Part shown: positions 52,273-64,000 of the stretch, piece by piece
Numbering within the stretch: position 1 is the first letter of the stretch
Layout: each line of letters begins with the position of its first letter
Assembly (NCBI GenBank): GCA_029204225.1
Contig: CM055097.1
Coordinates: forward strand, 25,761,039-25,825,038
DNA from: Diphasiastrum complanatum
Lineage: Eukaryota > Streptophyta > Lycopodiopsida > Lycopodiales > Lycopodiaceae
DNA: 64,000 nucleotides
Direction of reading: 5' to 3'
Translations under genes and position numbers: made by a program
The notes under the pieces: model-generated
The model's database searches: none
Seen by the model: only the letters and a program-made list of their open reading frames with translations
Told to the model about the DNA's origin: nothing

Positions 52273-52639
52273 ATTAAATAAGATCTTGGACTCCAAAGTG
52301 CCATTGAATACAAGTGCTTCAACGAGATGAACTTGAATAAAATATGTCTCGTTAAAAGTTTTTGGTACTCTAACAAAGTGAGGCAACATCATTTTCTTCT
52401 GATCCATGTCATCAATAACAAACGAGATATTTTTGAGGACATTTCAAACATTTCTTTCGATGCTTGGCCAACTTTTGTCTTTCAATTTTTGTTGATCTTT
52501 GTTTTGAAGAGCTTTTGCAACATCCACAAAAACACAATTAAAATAATTATCAAGACTTAAATATTTTTGAATTGAACATATTAATATCAATACTAAAATA
52601 CTAAAATCGTAGACGTTGATTAATTTTTACCTTTCTCAT

Positions 52640-53730
52640 TATTGGTCTTTGTTGTCTGACAGATTTTAGAACATACTATCATTCTTGATTTTTTGGGATT
52701 ATTTACCAAAAAGGTGTCTTGTCATTCAAGGCTTTGGTGATGGATCGATTTTGTAGGTAGGCGACTGTAGAAACAGCTTTTGTCCAAAAATTTTTCTGAA
52801 GAGAGGCATGGACCAGCATGCTCTTGGCACTTTCGATGAGTGTCCGATTCTTCTGTTCAGCTACACCATTGGACTGAGGTGAGTAGTTTGTTGTGAATTG
52901 TTAATGTATTCTGTTGGCTTTGCAGAACTCCTTAAATTCGGTGGAGATCGATTCTCCCCCTCCATCTGTGTGTGGAGCTTTGATTTTCCTTTGGATCTAA
53001 TTTTCTACAAACGCCTTGAACTGTGTGAAGAACTTGAATTTCTCTGATTTGTTCTTTAGAAAATAGTTTTCAGTCCTTGAAGAGAAGTCATCGATGAAGG
53101 TTAGGAAGTATAGAGCTCCCCCTTTGGAAGCAGTCTGCATCGGGCCATAGATGTCGCTATGTACAAGATCTAGTAGGCCTTTGGAAGTATGAATTGAGTT
53201 AGAAATGAATGGATTTCTAGCATGTTTGCTGATTATACAACTTTCACATGGAGAAGTTTGCTTGCTGACAGAAGGCAAATCTTGTACTAGTTTTTGAGTC
53301 GACATTTGTTGAATGTTATTGAAATTCAAATGGCCTAATCTGAAATGCCAAAGCATATCAGATGATTCAGAAGTTGACGTGTAAAGAGCTTGACTGTTGA
53401 AAAAATAACAGTGGCTGAGTTTGTAGAGATTGTCACTTTTTCTTTCGAAAGCTAAAACTTTCCGGGATTTGTCAAGGATGATGCAGCCGTTTGTATCGAA
53501 TTCGACCCTCCGACCTAAATCGGTGAAACTAATAACTGAGAGTTGATTCTTGGTTAGATTTGGAACATGGAGAACGTTGAACAACAACTTGACTTCACCT
53601 TTATGAAATTCAATTATGATTGTTCCTTCACCTTGAATTTAATGTGATGAGTTGTCTCTAAGTTGCACAACTCGAGAATGGGTGAAAGATTTATAATCTT
53701 TGAACCAGCCTTGATGGTGAGTCATATGTT
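52640..53730 (-). pseudogene. Ty1/copia fragment (gag-pre-integrase, integrase)
   Basis: The minus-strand frame 53587-52997 reads NVLHVPNLTKNQLSV, then HFRLGHLNF and CESCIISKHAR, the HHCC zinc finger before integrase. Integrase follows with LVHSDIYGPMQ and FLTFIDDFSS. After a stop it continues with HTDGGGES, NGVAEQKNRTLIE and NFWTKAVSTVAYLQNRS. This is the order of Ty1/copia. RT and RNase H are absent; homology ends near 52640. Several stops are present. Confidence 0.85.
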
Positions 53731-56092
53731 GAGTTTTTCCAAAATTGAGATATCAAGAATCGATATCATGTTGTTCTCCGACCTTGGTCATAAAGGCTGC
53801 TTCATCTTCCTCTTGTTGTAGTGATTTCTTCTAGCCATTTTTGTCTCTCCAAGCTTTCACCTCCTATGAAAGACTTTCTCACTTCATTCCGGAGCTTGTG
53901 AATCACCAAGTAGGGAGGCAGAAGAAGAACACGCAATATCAGTCTATCACACTAAAAATCATATTGAATGTAAAATGTACAAATAAACCCTGAACACTGA
54001 TAGAGAGAAAAAACCTAGAAGTAGACTACTAGACTAGCCTACGGCTAGTTACAGCTGGTAATAGTTGTCAGTAATAAAGTACATCGTGAACAGTAACTAA
54101 GAAGAGTAACAATGAAATTTATCATTGATTTCTAACATGATGACTCAATAATTTGCTTGTCGAAAGAACCACAACCTCTTGTTGGTTAGAAGGTGAGTGA
54201 CATAGGAGATTTTGTTGATGTTTTAGTTCAAGATTATAATGTGATAACCTTTGAGGACATATTAGAGGAGGTACCGTCTGCTTCTATTGAGGCTCCTCCA
54301 AAAAATGAGAAAGACGTCAATGACATTGACGATTTCTGAATTTAATCAATTCTCTTTTATTATTATAATTTTTTTTTTTAAATTTACGTCTTGAAATTTT
54401 TAAGATTCATTTAATTTTACTAAATTTATTTGTAACAAAAAATCTTCATAATAGTCCATTGCAATCTTATTTTTTACAATGGTTATAAATGTTAAAAAAA
54501 AATGATATTTTCATTTTTATGAATGTATAACATTGTAAATTTCATATTATTAAAAAAATTACTTAATGTCATTTAATTTTATTAGATATTTAATATCTTA
54601 AATTTTTTTGATGTATGTCAATGATATAATAATGTTTTGAAAAAAAATATTAATAGCTAGTTTTTTTCAAAAAAAATAATTTTTTCAAAAATCATCTAGT
54701 CTTGACTATTTTTGAATGATTTATTTTGGAATATTTTAATATTTTTTATGTTTCAATATTTGAATATTTATTTAGATTTCAAATATCTCTATCATTTTTA
54801 TAATTTATTATTTTTTAAAAATATTAAAATTTATAAAATAATAATTATAAATTTTGTTTCAATTTTAAAATTATTTTTTTTCAACAAACAAAAATAAATT
54901 TTATATGTATTATAGTGGTTGTGTAAGTAATAATTTTATTTTAAATAATATTATTATTTAATATATGCAAATTTGAAGATCTTAATAATAGTTTATTAGT
55001 AATTGATATTTTGAATAATTAAAATTTCTATCAAAATAAGGAATTTTTTTTTTGTATTACAATATATCTTTTTGAAGCATTTTGAATATCGTCTTTTTTT
55101 TTCTACAAAATTAAACGGGTCTCCATGTCATTTTTTTTTGTCATCATATGACATTCTCACAAATATTTAATACTATGTATCTGAGACAAACTTGAACTCA
55201 TTTGAAACATTATTATTTTTTTAATTGAAAGCTTTCGTACAAAGGTATACAAATTGTATCTTTGTAAAAGTTTTGGCCTAAACCTACACACCAAAACATT
55301 ACAATAAAATTCATGAGTGTAATTTCAATTTTGAGTAAGAGAATTAAATTCAATAGATGCAAGCAATTTATGAAGTAATTGTATTGCAATTTTGCAAATT
55401 TTGAATAAGCATTATATTGTAATATTTGTGTTTATGATTTGTTGCATGTTTGTCATCCCCAATCTTTATGTCATTTCGACAATTTCTATGCTTGTATTTA
55501 AATCCTTACATTGTAGGCAATTCTCTTGTCTTAGTCTTACTTGTACATCAAAACAATTTGTCAAGTCATTCACACGTGTGAAGACTTTTTCAAGGATTTG
55601 AGTCATTTAATGAGATTCAAGCATAGATTTTTGATGGATTTTGATGGTGCAACTTGTGCTAACTTTATGGAATCATAATCTATTGTTTTCCTTATCATTT
55701 CAAGTGTTTTAGGATCCATCAATTTTGATCAAATTTTGCTTGTGATTGGGTCGTAGATTGTGTTACATTCGCATTAATTTCCATTTAGATCTTTTGCAAG
55801 TGATTTTGGAAGGATATTACGTTGCTGAAATTCACTCTTGATCAGATCATTTGGAAGCTTTTATGTTCTTCGTAGAAAGAGAGGCGATTCTACTAGTTTT
55901 GTCTACTCCAATCAAGCAAATGCATTGTTTCTAGTATTCTATGATTTGATTTTGCTCAAGATCATTCTTATATCTTTATAGGAAGTCTATTACTGATCTT
56001 TTCAGGTCCCTACGAAGTGGGATAAGGTAGATCTTCAATCAAATCAATAGAAGTAATCTTTACTTGTGTCAAGTCCTTGATTATGAGAAGAG
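53731..56092. other. AT-rich intergenic DNA
   Basis: Between two copia fragments. From about 54340 to 55300 the sequence is extremely AT-rich with long T and A runs. No gene is recognised. Confidence 0.55.
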
Positions 56093-57945
56093 ATGACATC
56101 TTTAAATGCATTTCTTTTGGACACGAATGAGAGGCTTAACAAAACTAACTATTCCATATGGAAAGTTAGAATGGAATCCATCATGATCATGCAAGATCTA
56201 ATGGATATTGTAAATGGACAGGAGGATGAACCTATTCATGTTAATACTAAATACAAGAAGAGGTGCAATATTGCACTACATTGTATAAAAATGAATGTTG
56301 CTAATGAACTCTTAAGAGAGGTAGGAGATTGCACTTCGGCTCAAAAAGCTTGGGAGACTTTGCAAAAGGTCTCTGAATCCAAGAATCAAACTAGGATGTT
56401 AGCTTTGAAAATCAAATTTATAAAATCTATCAAAAGAAAGGAGAGAGTGCACATACTTTTGTCTTAAGAGTGAAGGAATTGAACAAGGAGCTAGCCTTCA
56501 TAGGTGATCTCATCAAGGATGAAGAGCTTGTTCAAATTATCTTGAAGGACTAAGCTTTGAATTTGACAATTTGGTTCAGGATTATGCAATTATGGGTAAG
56601 CTACCCATACTTGAAGAGCTTCGAGGCACACTCATGGCCGAGGAGTCAAGAAGGAGCCAAATGCAAGAGAGGATGGATAGACTTTACATCCAAGCTGGAG
56701 ATGACCAAGCTCTCTTCACCAAAGGCAAAGGGAAGTCCAAACACAAAGGATCAACATTCAATAAGGCTTCAACAAAGCTTGAGGATCAAGAAGGACCCTC
56801 AAAGGCATCTCCATCAACCACCAAAGTCAAGAAGGACAAATCCAGGGTGAAGTGCTACTATTGTAGCAAGATGGGGCATTATGCCTCAGAATGCTTCAAG
56901 AGGAAGCAAGATCAAAGCCAAGCCAACACGAGCAAGGAGGAGGAGGAGGAGGAGAGTTCACATGAGGACTCACTCATGATGTCCATATTTTCTTCAACAA
57001 ACTTCAAAGGAGAAGATCATTGGTGGATCGATTCGAGTGCTAGTTCACACATGACTAGCAAAAGGGAGTTTTTCTCTTCTCTCTTATCTTATGATGGACC
57101 TATGAAATCTATCTATACATCAAATGATAAAGCTTGCAAGATTGAAAGATTTGGTAGCATCCCTCTTTGCTTAGGATCTTAAAAAAGGATCAACATAGAA
57201 GGTGTTTTGTACATTCCTACAATAGCAAAGAATCTATTAAGTGTTGGCCAAATGGTAGACAATGGTTTCAATATTGATGCTTCCAATGAATGTTTCATCA
57301 AGAAGAAGGGTACGATAGTGGCTAAGGGCACTAGACTTGGCAAACTTTATAAGTTGGATGCATCTGTGGATGCTAATGTTGTCATGTTGGCCGAGAAGAG
57401 CAAGATAGGCTACCTTCACTTTATGGCACAAAAGACTTGGACCTGTCAACTCGGGTTCCATGGAGGCTATGATCAAGGAGGAGTATCCTTTAGGCCTACC
57501 AAGGTCTATTGGGAAGGAAGACAAGGTCTGTGACGCATTTGCTTTATCCAAGGCACATAATAAGGTGTTTTCTACCTCCATCACAAAGTCATCTCATCCT
57601 GTTGAACTCATACACTCGAATGTGCATATTGCTAACACCAAATCTAATGGAGGTTCATCCATATTTTTAACCTTCATTGATGACTACTCAAGATATTGTT
57701 GGGTGTTCTTACTTTGCTTCATACTTTTGTAAAGTTTAAGGTGTTTATGGAAAAGCATCATAATCATAGCATCAAGATTCTTATAAGTGACAATGGTGGA
57801 GAATACATCTCCAATGAGTTCAAGGCCTTTTGTGAGGAGGAAGGGATCAAGAAGAAACTTCTTGTCCTTACACCCCTCAAAAAAATGGAGTTGCTGAAAG
57901 AAGGAATAGGCAATCGGCAATGTTTGCAAAAGATCCAACTCTGTT
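56093..57945 (+). pseudogene. Ty1/copia gag-protease-integrase fragment
   Basis: Gag begins at 56093 (LNKTNYSIWKVRMESIM, a UBN2-type capsid domain). After a frame break it has a zinc knuckle CYYCSKMGHYASEC. The protease motif reads WWIDSSASSHMTS, with the usual active-site Asp-Ser-Gly changed to Asp-Ser-Ser. Next come NVLY/GVLYIPTIAKNLLSV, integrase ELIHSNVHIA (first Asp replaced by Asn), FLTFIDDYSRYCWVF and ISDNGGEYISNEF. A frameshift spoils the last catalytic region. Homology stops near 57945; RT is missing. Confidence 0.85.
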
Positions 57946-58252
57946 GGCGTCAGTGGCAACCAAATGGGACGATTGCCTTCCTACCCTAGCATTTGATCCA
58001 AATAAGCCGATGGCCTCAGAGCAAATCAAAGATCAGTTGCCGATTGCTCGACTGTATTTCCGTGCGGCTATGATGGGAGGCTCTTGGGAATCCAGCTTCA
58101 CCTCATGGACAACTCCCAAGTGGATTGCCGGAGCCCACCGTTGTTTCCTGTCGCATAATTTGGATTTCAATATTGCACGCCTTGACTTTATGGAGAAGGT
58201 GCAGTATCATTTAATTAAGATTCGGCGCGAAGCCAATAAAAGTCCCCAATAA
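57946..58252 (+). CDS. Unrecognised frame between copia and gypsy LTR
   Basis: An open frame to 58252 reads TKWDDCLPTLAFDPNKP then YFRAAMMGGSWESSF and ends ANKSPQ. It belongs to neither flanking element in any way I can recognise. It may be the 3' coding end of another element or a captured gene piece. Confidence 0.3.
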
Positions 58253-58302
58253 CTGCTTATTGCAGGTGTCGTGGGACCGCCATCAGTTTTGGTGGGTGAT
58301 AT

Positions 58303-59042
58303 TGTTGGAGGGTTTGCGGATCCCAAGGCAACTCTAACCCTAGTTAATAAGTGAGAGGGATTTGGCACCCCGCGTGTGTAAGTCCAACCCAATGATCACA
58401 TAGTTATTTGATTAATTAGAATGTTAATAAAACGACTTTAGGCCTTTTTGCGGGACTTTTAATGTCGCAGGGCCTAAATGTCAAGTTAGTGAATAAAGTT
58501 GGGTTTCCCTCCAATTTTGATGGTTCCCACACTTTTCTAAATTTGAATAAAAAGAGAGGCAAGACTGGACCAATAGGATTCAGAGGCCAGGGTCCTCCTC
58601 TCTACTATAAAAAGGGACCAACTCGAGTTGTTCCTCATGTTCATTTCCTCATTTCAATAAAGCAGATTGGTTCTCTTTAGAAATGGATTGATGAATGTCC
58701 TTGCTCTTCCTCTCTTTTCCTCCATTCCTCATGCTTTCTTTGGTATTTTCTAATTGTTGGATTTGATCATTATTGGGATTGCTATTTCTTATGCTTTTTG
58801 TGAGAGAGGGAGAGAGAGAGAGAAGAGTAAGTTTCTATCATTGTTGTGGATTTAGGGTTAATGGATGTAGTGTTAATGCTTAGTGTTAATGGATGTTAGT
58901 GTTAGATCCTCCATTCATGAAATCTGAACTATACTATCGCTCTCATGGGAACGAACCTACGCGTGACAACTAACTACGTCTCTTTGATGCTAGATTGCCT
59001 AGATCTTGGATTCAGGTTAGGCAAGGAAAGAAACCCACTACA
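58303..59042 (+). repeat. Ty3/gypsy 5' LTR, 740 bp
   Basis: Starts TGTTGGAGGG and ends CCCACTACA, five bases before the primer site. It has CCAAT at 58570, a TATAAAAA box at 58606-58613 and an AATAAA at 58656-58661, giving a plausible promoter and polyadenylation signal. The second LTR is outside the window, so the borders rest on TG/CA ends and the primer site. Confidence 0.75.
58606..58613 (+). promoter_or_regulatory. LTR TATA box
   Basis: TATAAAAA within the LTR, about 36 bp after a CCAAT motif and 45 bp before AATAAA. Confidence 0.65.
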
Positions 59043-59046
59043 ATTT

Positions 59047-59064
59047 TGGCGCCATTGCCGGGGA
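59047..59064 (+). other. Primer-binding site, tRNA-Asp type
   Basis: TGGCGCCATTGCCGGGGA differs at one base from TGGCGCCGTTGCCGGGGA, the standard complement of the plant tRNA-Asp 3' end. Confidence 0.85.
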
Positions 59065-60261
59065 GCTATGCCAATTTTTCAGTTTGCAACATGTTTGGCT
59101 GATGGTTAGCTTGTATTAGGCATCTTGTCGTGGCATGAATAGTGTTAAAACTGCATTGTAGGGTTAGTTTGGGATTGATTTTGCTAAATTTTGAGTGGAT
59201 TTGCTTGTTTGAAATCTAATCTGATTATTAAACAGAAAAAGCTATTCAGACTTAAGATCCATTTGGATCTGCGATATCAGAGAAAATAACAAAAGTCGGT
59301 CAAATCTGTCAAATTTGGTCAAAAAGAGGCAAAAAGCGTCATCAGAGCCCGAAACTTTTTACTCTCTTTTAGGAAACCTTCTCCGAGTTGCAGACACCTT
59401 CGGTTTTGTTTACAAAACCTTCAGTTTGAAGGGCAAAGATTAATTCCTAGCAGATTTTCAGAAACATCAGAAAAACCACCCAAAAACACCAAAAATTATC
59501 AAAATCCCAAAAAAAATACAGAAAAAGAACCTTCGTCCAATTCACTGTGCTTAGATGTGATTCAAATCTATCTACTGCCAGGTCAACAAAGAATAATACC
59601 AAAAATAGAAAGATTTTCAGAGGATCAGTTGTCATATTGTCATATTTTTGTCAAAAAAGTCACTTTTTTGCAAAATTACCAATATTACTATTGATCCTTC
59701 GCCAGAACATTTGCCGAGTTTCTAGAACATTCTATTTATATAAAAATACTATTTTTGAGTTCGGCAAAGATTTATCTTGATCAGATTACAAAAAATCTTG
59801 ATTCTTACCCTCGCTAGATTAGAAAAACTGTATTTTCTTGTGTCAGAAACCTTCGTCCGGTTTTTCATAGTTTTATCTGTGTCAGATCTTCCAGCTGAGA
59901 AGTCAGCAAAGTTTATTTTCCAAGAAATTGCCAAAAAAGTGTTCAGAGAGTTTTTATCCCAAAACACTGTTGAACCTTCGCCGAGACAACCTTCGCCTAG
60001 AGAACCTTCGCCAGTCCTATTTTTAGTTTCTGATTTTCCGGATCAAGTCTCTATCAAAATTTGGATCAAATCTATTCTGAATTGGACTCTGAGATATTTA
60101 TCATTTTTTGAGAAGTATCAATTGATCGAATTTTGGATAGTTTTTCATCATATAGAATCAAAGTCTTGAAAAGAGAAATAGAGCTAGCATATCTAATCTG
60201 AAATAATTTTTTGAAAAAATCTATATCCAATCTCATTATCGATTTGATCTAAATTTGTAAG
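59065..60261 (+). other. Gypsy leader with recurrent CCTTCG motif
   Basis: The untranslated leader before gag. The motif CCTTCG occurs repeatedly (about 59398, 59530, 59696, 59850, 59974, 59991 and 60004), mostly as ACCTTCG(T/C)C. Function unknown. Confidence 0.7.
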
Positions 60262-63200
60262 ATGGCTGCCCCTGGAGGTGCTCCACAGGAGGTCAATCCA
60301 ATTATTGTTAGAAGAGCACCCCGATTGGATCTACCCAAATATAATGGATTAACAGATCCAGTTAGATTTCTTCAAATCTATGCTGAATCCTGTGAGGTCT
60401 ATGGTGAGATTTATCCTCAAGATAAACTTAAGTTGTTTCCTATGGCCTTAACAGGCGCAACACAAGATTGGTACTATAACCAAAATGAAACTGAGCGTAC
60501 AGATTGGGAGGTTGTTAAACGAGCCCTTATCACACGGTTCAAACCACGGAAGATTATGGAAGACCCTTTCCTACTTTTAGGTAAAATTAAAATGGGAAAG
60601 CGGGAAATGGTTCGAGATTACATCAAAAGAGTGAAACGTCTTCGATCTGAATGTGAGCCTAAGCTGATTAATGAAAATGCCATGATTATGTGGTTTTTGT
60701 CAAGACTACCTAAACGGATCAGACGTGAACTGAAATGCCATAATGAGTACGCACTTTTGCAAAATGTGATGGACGATGCAATTCAAAAGGAGGATGAAGA
60801 TTCAGATGATGAGCCAAATCTTAGTATGTTGCCTTATACAGCAGGGCAGACTACTACGACATCCACCACTATTGCATCAACGAATGCCAATGCTACTGCA
60901 GAAATGATGCTCAATGAGTTCGAGAAACTTGGGAAGACCCAGCAAAAACATATGGAAAAGTTGCAGTTGCAATTTGATGAGAAGATCAAAGCATTGGAAA
61001 ATTTCCACGGAGAAGCAAACAAGGAACTTGAGAAGTTTTCAAAGACTTTTCTTACCAGGGAAAATGTCTGGTGTTCTATTTGTACAAGAAATCACATAGT
61101 GAACGAGTGTCCTCAATTGAAAAAACGAATGGAAATCAGTGTTTGCCATCTGTGTAATTCACCTGACCATGAGACTGCCTTTTGCAACTTCAACCCTCGG
61201 ATAATTCAGCAATGGTATGCCCAGATGGGATATTGAGATCCACAGTATGGAAGCAATCCAGCAGCAAGACTACGACAATCTACTCTTGGATACCCGGATC
61301 GTCTAGCTTTGCCTGCCCCACCAAAACACTCCGCTCCTCCTGCCAATTTGATGGAACCAAAACCTTACGGAAGTGCTGAGCAATGGAGCTATGGTAATGA
61401 TCATGAAGGTGGATCTTCAGAACAGTATGCCATTTATGTTGTCGCTCAACAACAAGCCTCGAGAAATTGGGCCAGAGCACCACTTGGATGCTTTGCATGT
61501 GGAGAAAATCACAGAGTTGCAGAATGCCCAAATAAAAAAAAATTTGCACCATTCTGTCGTGACTGTGGATATGGGCATTGCTATAAAGACTGTCCAGCAA
61601 GACCGAAGCCACCACCAGCTACAGCACCTGTAAATTTGATAACAATCAAGCAAGGATCGGTAGCTCATAATAAACCAAGTGCACCCTTGATGGTGGTCAC
61701 TAGAGCACAAAAGCAAAAAGAACCAGTAGTGGATTCAGTACCTGCTGATTCTATACCATTGAACGATACACCAACAACATCGGAAGTCTATCCAAATCTT
61801 AATACAGAAAAACAAAGATATCAGGATATGAGACAGTGAATTAAACATCTGCAAGAAGAAGAGGAACTTGAAGCTGCTAAAGTAACAGCTGAGGTTCGGT
61901 CTTCACCATTGCAGCCTCCAAGAAATTTACGTACGGATCTGAATGATCAATTACATCATCACGAAGAACCCTTCAAGATGACTGAATCGGAAGCACCGCA
62001 TACAGAATTACTCATGAATATTTTGTCTAGCAAGATCAATATTTCATTGGGAGAGTTCCTAAAGTTGGTGCCAAAAGCAAAAGAAGTCTTAGTGCAAAAG
62101 TTAGCTAAAAAATAATCAGAAGACCATCAGGAGCCTCTGTTTTGTGCTGGATTTGAAGAATCTAACGATGTACTCCATGTTGGAGCCGCTTGGGAAAGTG
62201 AACAAAAGAATATCACTCTGCCGATACAACATAGACAATTTTCTAAAGAAGCTGTCGTGATAGACGGCGGTTCAGGAGTTAACCTGATTTATACAAAGCT
62301 ATGTACAAAATGAGGCCTTACAAAGATTAAGCCTGTTACTTTTTCTATTAAGCTAGCTGATCAGACGACGGTTCGTCCACGAGGAATGGTGGAAGATATA
62401 CCTGTCAGGATTGCAGGAGTACAGTTCGTCATTACTTTCGTCATGATGGACTTACCGGAAGCACCAAATGTCTACCGAGTTCTCTTAGGACGTCCATGGT
62501 TACGAGTTGTGCAAGTAATTCATAACTGGGGTACCGACAAAATCACTTTTGAAAATCGTGAACGTGCAGTTAAAATTGATCCTACGACTTGGACTATCAA
62601 GCCAGTGGTTCAAAAAGCGGATGACGATTCATCAACAACGGATCACACTTGTGATCGGCCAGAGAAAAAATTGGGAGTTCATTACAATTCTCAAACGGAT
62701 ACTGTCAATTGGAACGAAGCTCTTGCAACAATTGATTGTACAGCAGGATGTATGTGTCAACAAGATATTCAATCAGAAATGAGCGAGATTTCCTTGTTAG
62801 ATCGAACTTTGGATATGCCAATCACGTTTCCACTAAATGTGCTGAATGTAGCCTGGATATCAACGGAACCTATACGAGATCCAATTGAGGATGATCTCAT
62901 ACCAATGAGCCATGTCTTAACTTATGATGGCAATGCAGAACTTACGGATGAACATATTCTACATCATATGGATCCGACCAGATTTGGAGTGCGTAATGTT
63001 CCTGATGAACCAACAATCAAATCGTCCAAAGCAGTTATATTGAAGAGAGACAAGATGACAGGTTTGATGACGAAGAAACAAGCAAAGCAACATTATAATA
63101 CGGTCCTGAAATGGAAAAATCCCTCTCAAAAGATCGATTTAAAGGAAGTTCCACCTCTATTGGATAAAGGCAAAGGAAAAGTCAAGAATGATTCTTCAAG

Positions 63201-63285
63201 TCAGATCTCCAGCAAGACATCATCGTCTAGGAAGTCTTCACCTAAGAAGAAAGATTTATCATCCCGAAAGTCATCACCTCCATGA
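60262..63285 (+). pseudogene. Ty3/gypsy gag-protease frame with five in-frame stops
   Basis: One frame runs for about 3 kb. Gag (60262-61236) has the capsid motif RLDLPKYNGLTDPVRFLQIY, ATQDWYYNQNE and RALITRFKPRK. Cys/His clusters include CSICTRNHIVNEC, CHLCNSPDHETAFC, CFACGENHRVAEC and CRDCGYGHCYKDC. A retroviral-type aspartic protease follows, with VVIDGGSGVNLIY (DGG instead of DTG or DSG) and VLLGRPWLR. The C-terminal part ends in a Ser/Lys-rich tail. Stops occur at 61234 (TGA), 61837 (TGA), 62113 (TAA), 62311 (TGA) and 63283 (TGA) with no frameshift. Confidence 0.88.
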
Positions 63286-63496
63286 TCAATTACTGCTAAG
63301 AAGACTAAACGAAGATCCAAGACAAGTCCTTTCAAAAAAGAACAAGCAAATGTAGTCCAGCATGATATGCCAGAGCATTTTAAACGTTATACACTGGATG
63401 ATGTAGTTATCATGTTACCTAAAGCCATCGTGAGCTTGAAGAACACATGCCGGAATCTAAAGAGGTCTACGATGGCCCAGCTAGGACACAGTCAAT

Positions 63497-64000
63497 GAAT
63501 ATTATAATCAGATTCGGATGTCTGATCGAAATTGTCAGTGATCGGGGTACACACTTTTTAATCAAACAATAAAGTGTTTGCTGGAAGATTTTTTTGTTAT
63601 ACATAGATTTAGTACTCCCTATTATCCCAGAGGGAATGGCCAAGCTGAATCTTGCAATAAGATTCTCTGCACCATTATGACAAAGACAGTTGAAGCGAGT
63701 TGGTCTGATTGGGAACATAAACTGTATGCAGCATTATGGGCATTCAGAACCACTTACAAAAATAGTAGAAATCAAACACCTTTTCAACTAGTTTATGGTC
63801 AAGATGTTGTTATGCCAATTGAATTTTTAATCCCATCTCCATGCATAGCAGCAACGGAACGATTAAATGATGATCAGTCTTTACAACTTCGTCATGAAGC
63901 GTTGCACAAATTATGTGAAACCCGATTGATGGCAGTTCATGCCTTAGCAGCAGAGAAAGCCCGTCGCAAGGCATGGCACGATCGGCGATTGCACAAGAAA
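63497..64000 (+). pseudogene. Ty3/gypsy integrase, C-terminal part, continues off window
   Basis: Reads EIVSDRGTHF, then after a one-base deletion near 63561 FSTPYYPRGNGQAES, which carries the catalytic Glu, WEHKLYAALWAFRTTYK and NQTPFQLVYGQDVVMP. These are typical of Ty3/gypsy integrase. The first catalytic Asp region, RT and RNase H are absent: the protease-side frame and integrase are separated by only about 200 bp. The frame is open to the end of the window. Confidence 0.85.

Larger units (their letters stand above)
50552..52639. other. Upstream flank of the ABCC gene
   Basis: Probable promoter region followed by intergenic DNA. It holds a 156-codon minus-strand open frame (50989-51459), a 96-nt near-perfect palindrome (51505-51600) and a 191-bp tandem duplication (51891-52272). 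Confidence 0.5.
58303..64000 (+). mobile_element. Ty3/gypsy element with LTR, RT/RNase H deleted, runs off end
   Basis: Layout: a 740-bp LTR, a tRNA-Asp-type primer site, a 1.2-kb leader, a gag-protease frame of 3 kb, a deletion, then integrase up to the window end. Without RT and RNase H it would be non-autonomous. The single frame over gag-protease is interrupted only by point stops, suggesting a rather young insertion. Confidence 0.88.

Noticed and set aside
54340-55300. Possible organellar DNA insertion because of extreme AT content
   Set aside because: No organellar gene or tRNA was recognised; long T and A runs fit ordinary intergenic DNA.

Overview
This is a nuclear, transposon-rich land-plant window, with spliced exons, very long introns, LINEs, Ty3/gypsy and Ty1/copia elements and (TC)n tracts. 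The host gene is an ABCC (MRP-type) transporter that aligns along its length with plant ABCC1/ABCC2. The divergent N-terminus and multi-kilobase introns suggest a large-genome, probably non-flowering plant such as a fern or lycophyte; that is inference only.

Host gene (minus strand). Nine ABCC exons are recognisable: 50219-50551 (start codon and first membrane segments), 44355-44533, about 37758-37878, 27401-27515, 25766-25877, 2067-2123, 1551-1616, 1186-1260 and 787-894. Most junctions keep phase and have GT/AG borders. One short exon between 44.3 and 37.9 kb was not found, and the rest of the gene lies beyond base 1. The gene spans at least 50 kb here, with one intron of 23.6 kb.

LINE arrays (plus strand, antisense to the host gene). 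At 2.2-13.0, 16.5-24.2, 28.2-30.9 and 38.4-39.8 kb there are about twenty copies of one LINE group, nearly all 5'-truncated or internally deleted and all in the same direction. Copies commonly abut (TC)n at the 5' side and end in a small hairpin, an ATTAATAAAGC-like box and a new (TC)n tail. The family has a coiled-coil/RRM-like ORF1 and an ORF2 with endonuclease, reverse transcriptase, a C-terminal CCHC-type motif and one or two PCNA-box-like motifs. Two copies are ORF1-only.

Other elements. A Ty3/gypsy element on the minus strand (31.4-35.7 kb) and a 5' fragment of a related one on the plus strand (17.75-18.65 kb) share a TGGTATCAGAGCC primer-binding site and leader. An older LTR element remnant lies at 35.7-36.5 kb. 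Broken copia elements lie at 52.6-53.7 kb (minus) and 56.1-57.9 kb (plus). A gypsy element with a 740-bp LTR and a tRNA-Asp-type primer site starts at 58,303 and runs off the end; it has lost RT and RNase H. The remaining intron and upstream sequence is AT-rich with local duplications and palindromes. No tRNA, rRNA or CRISPR was seen.
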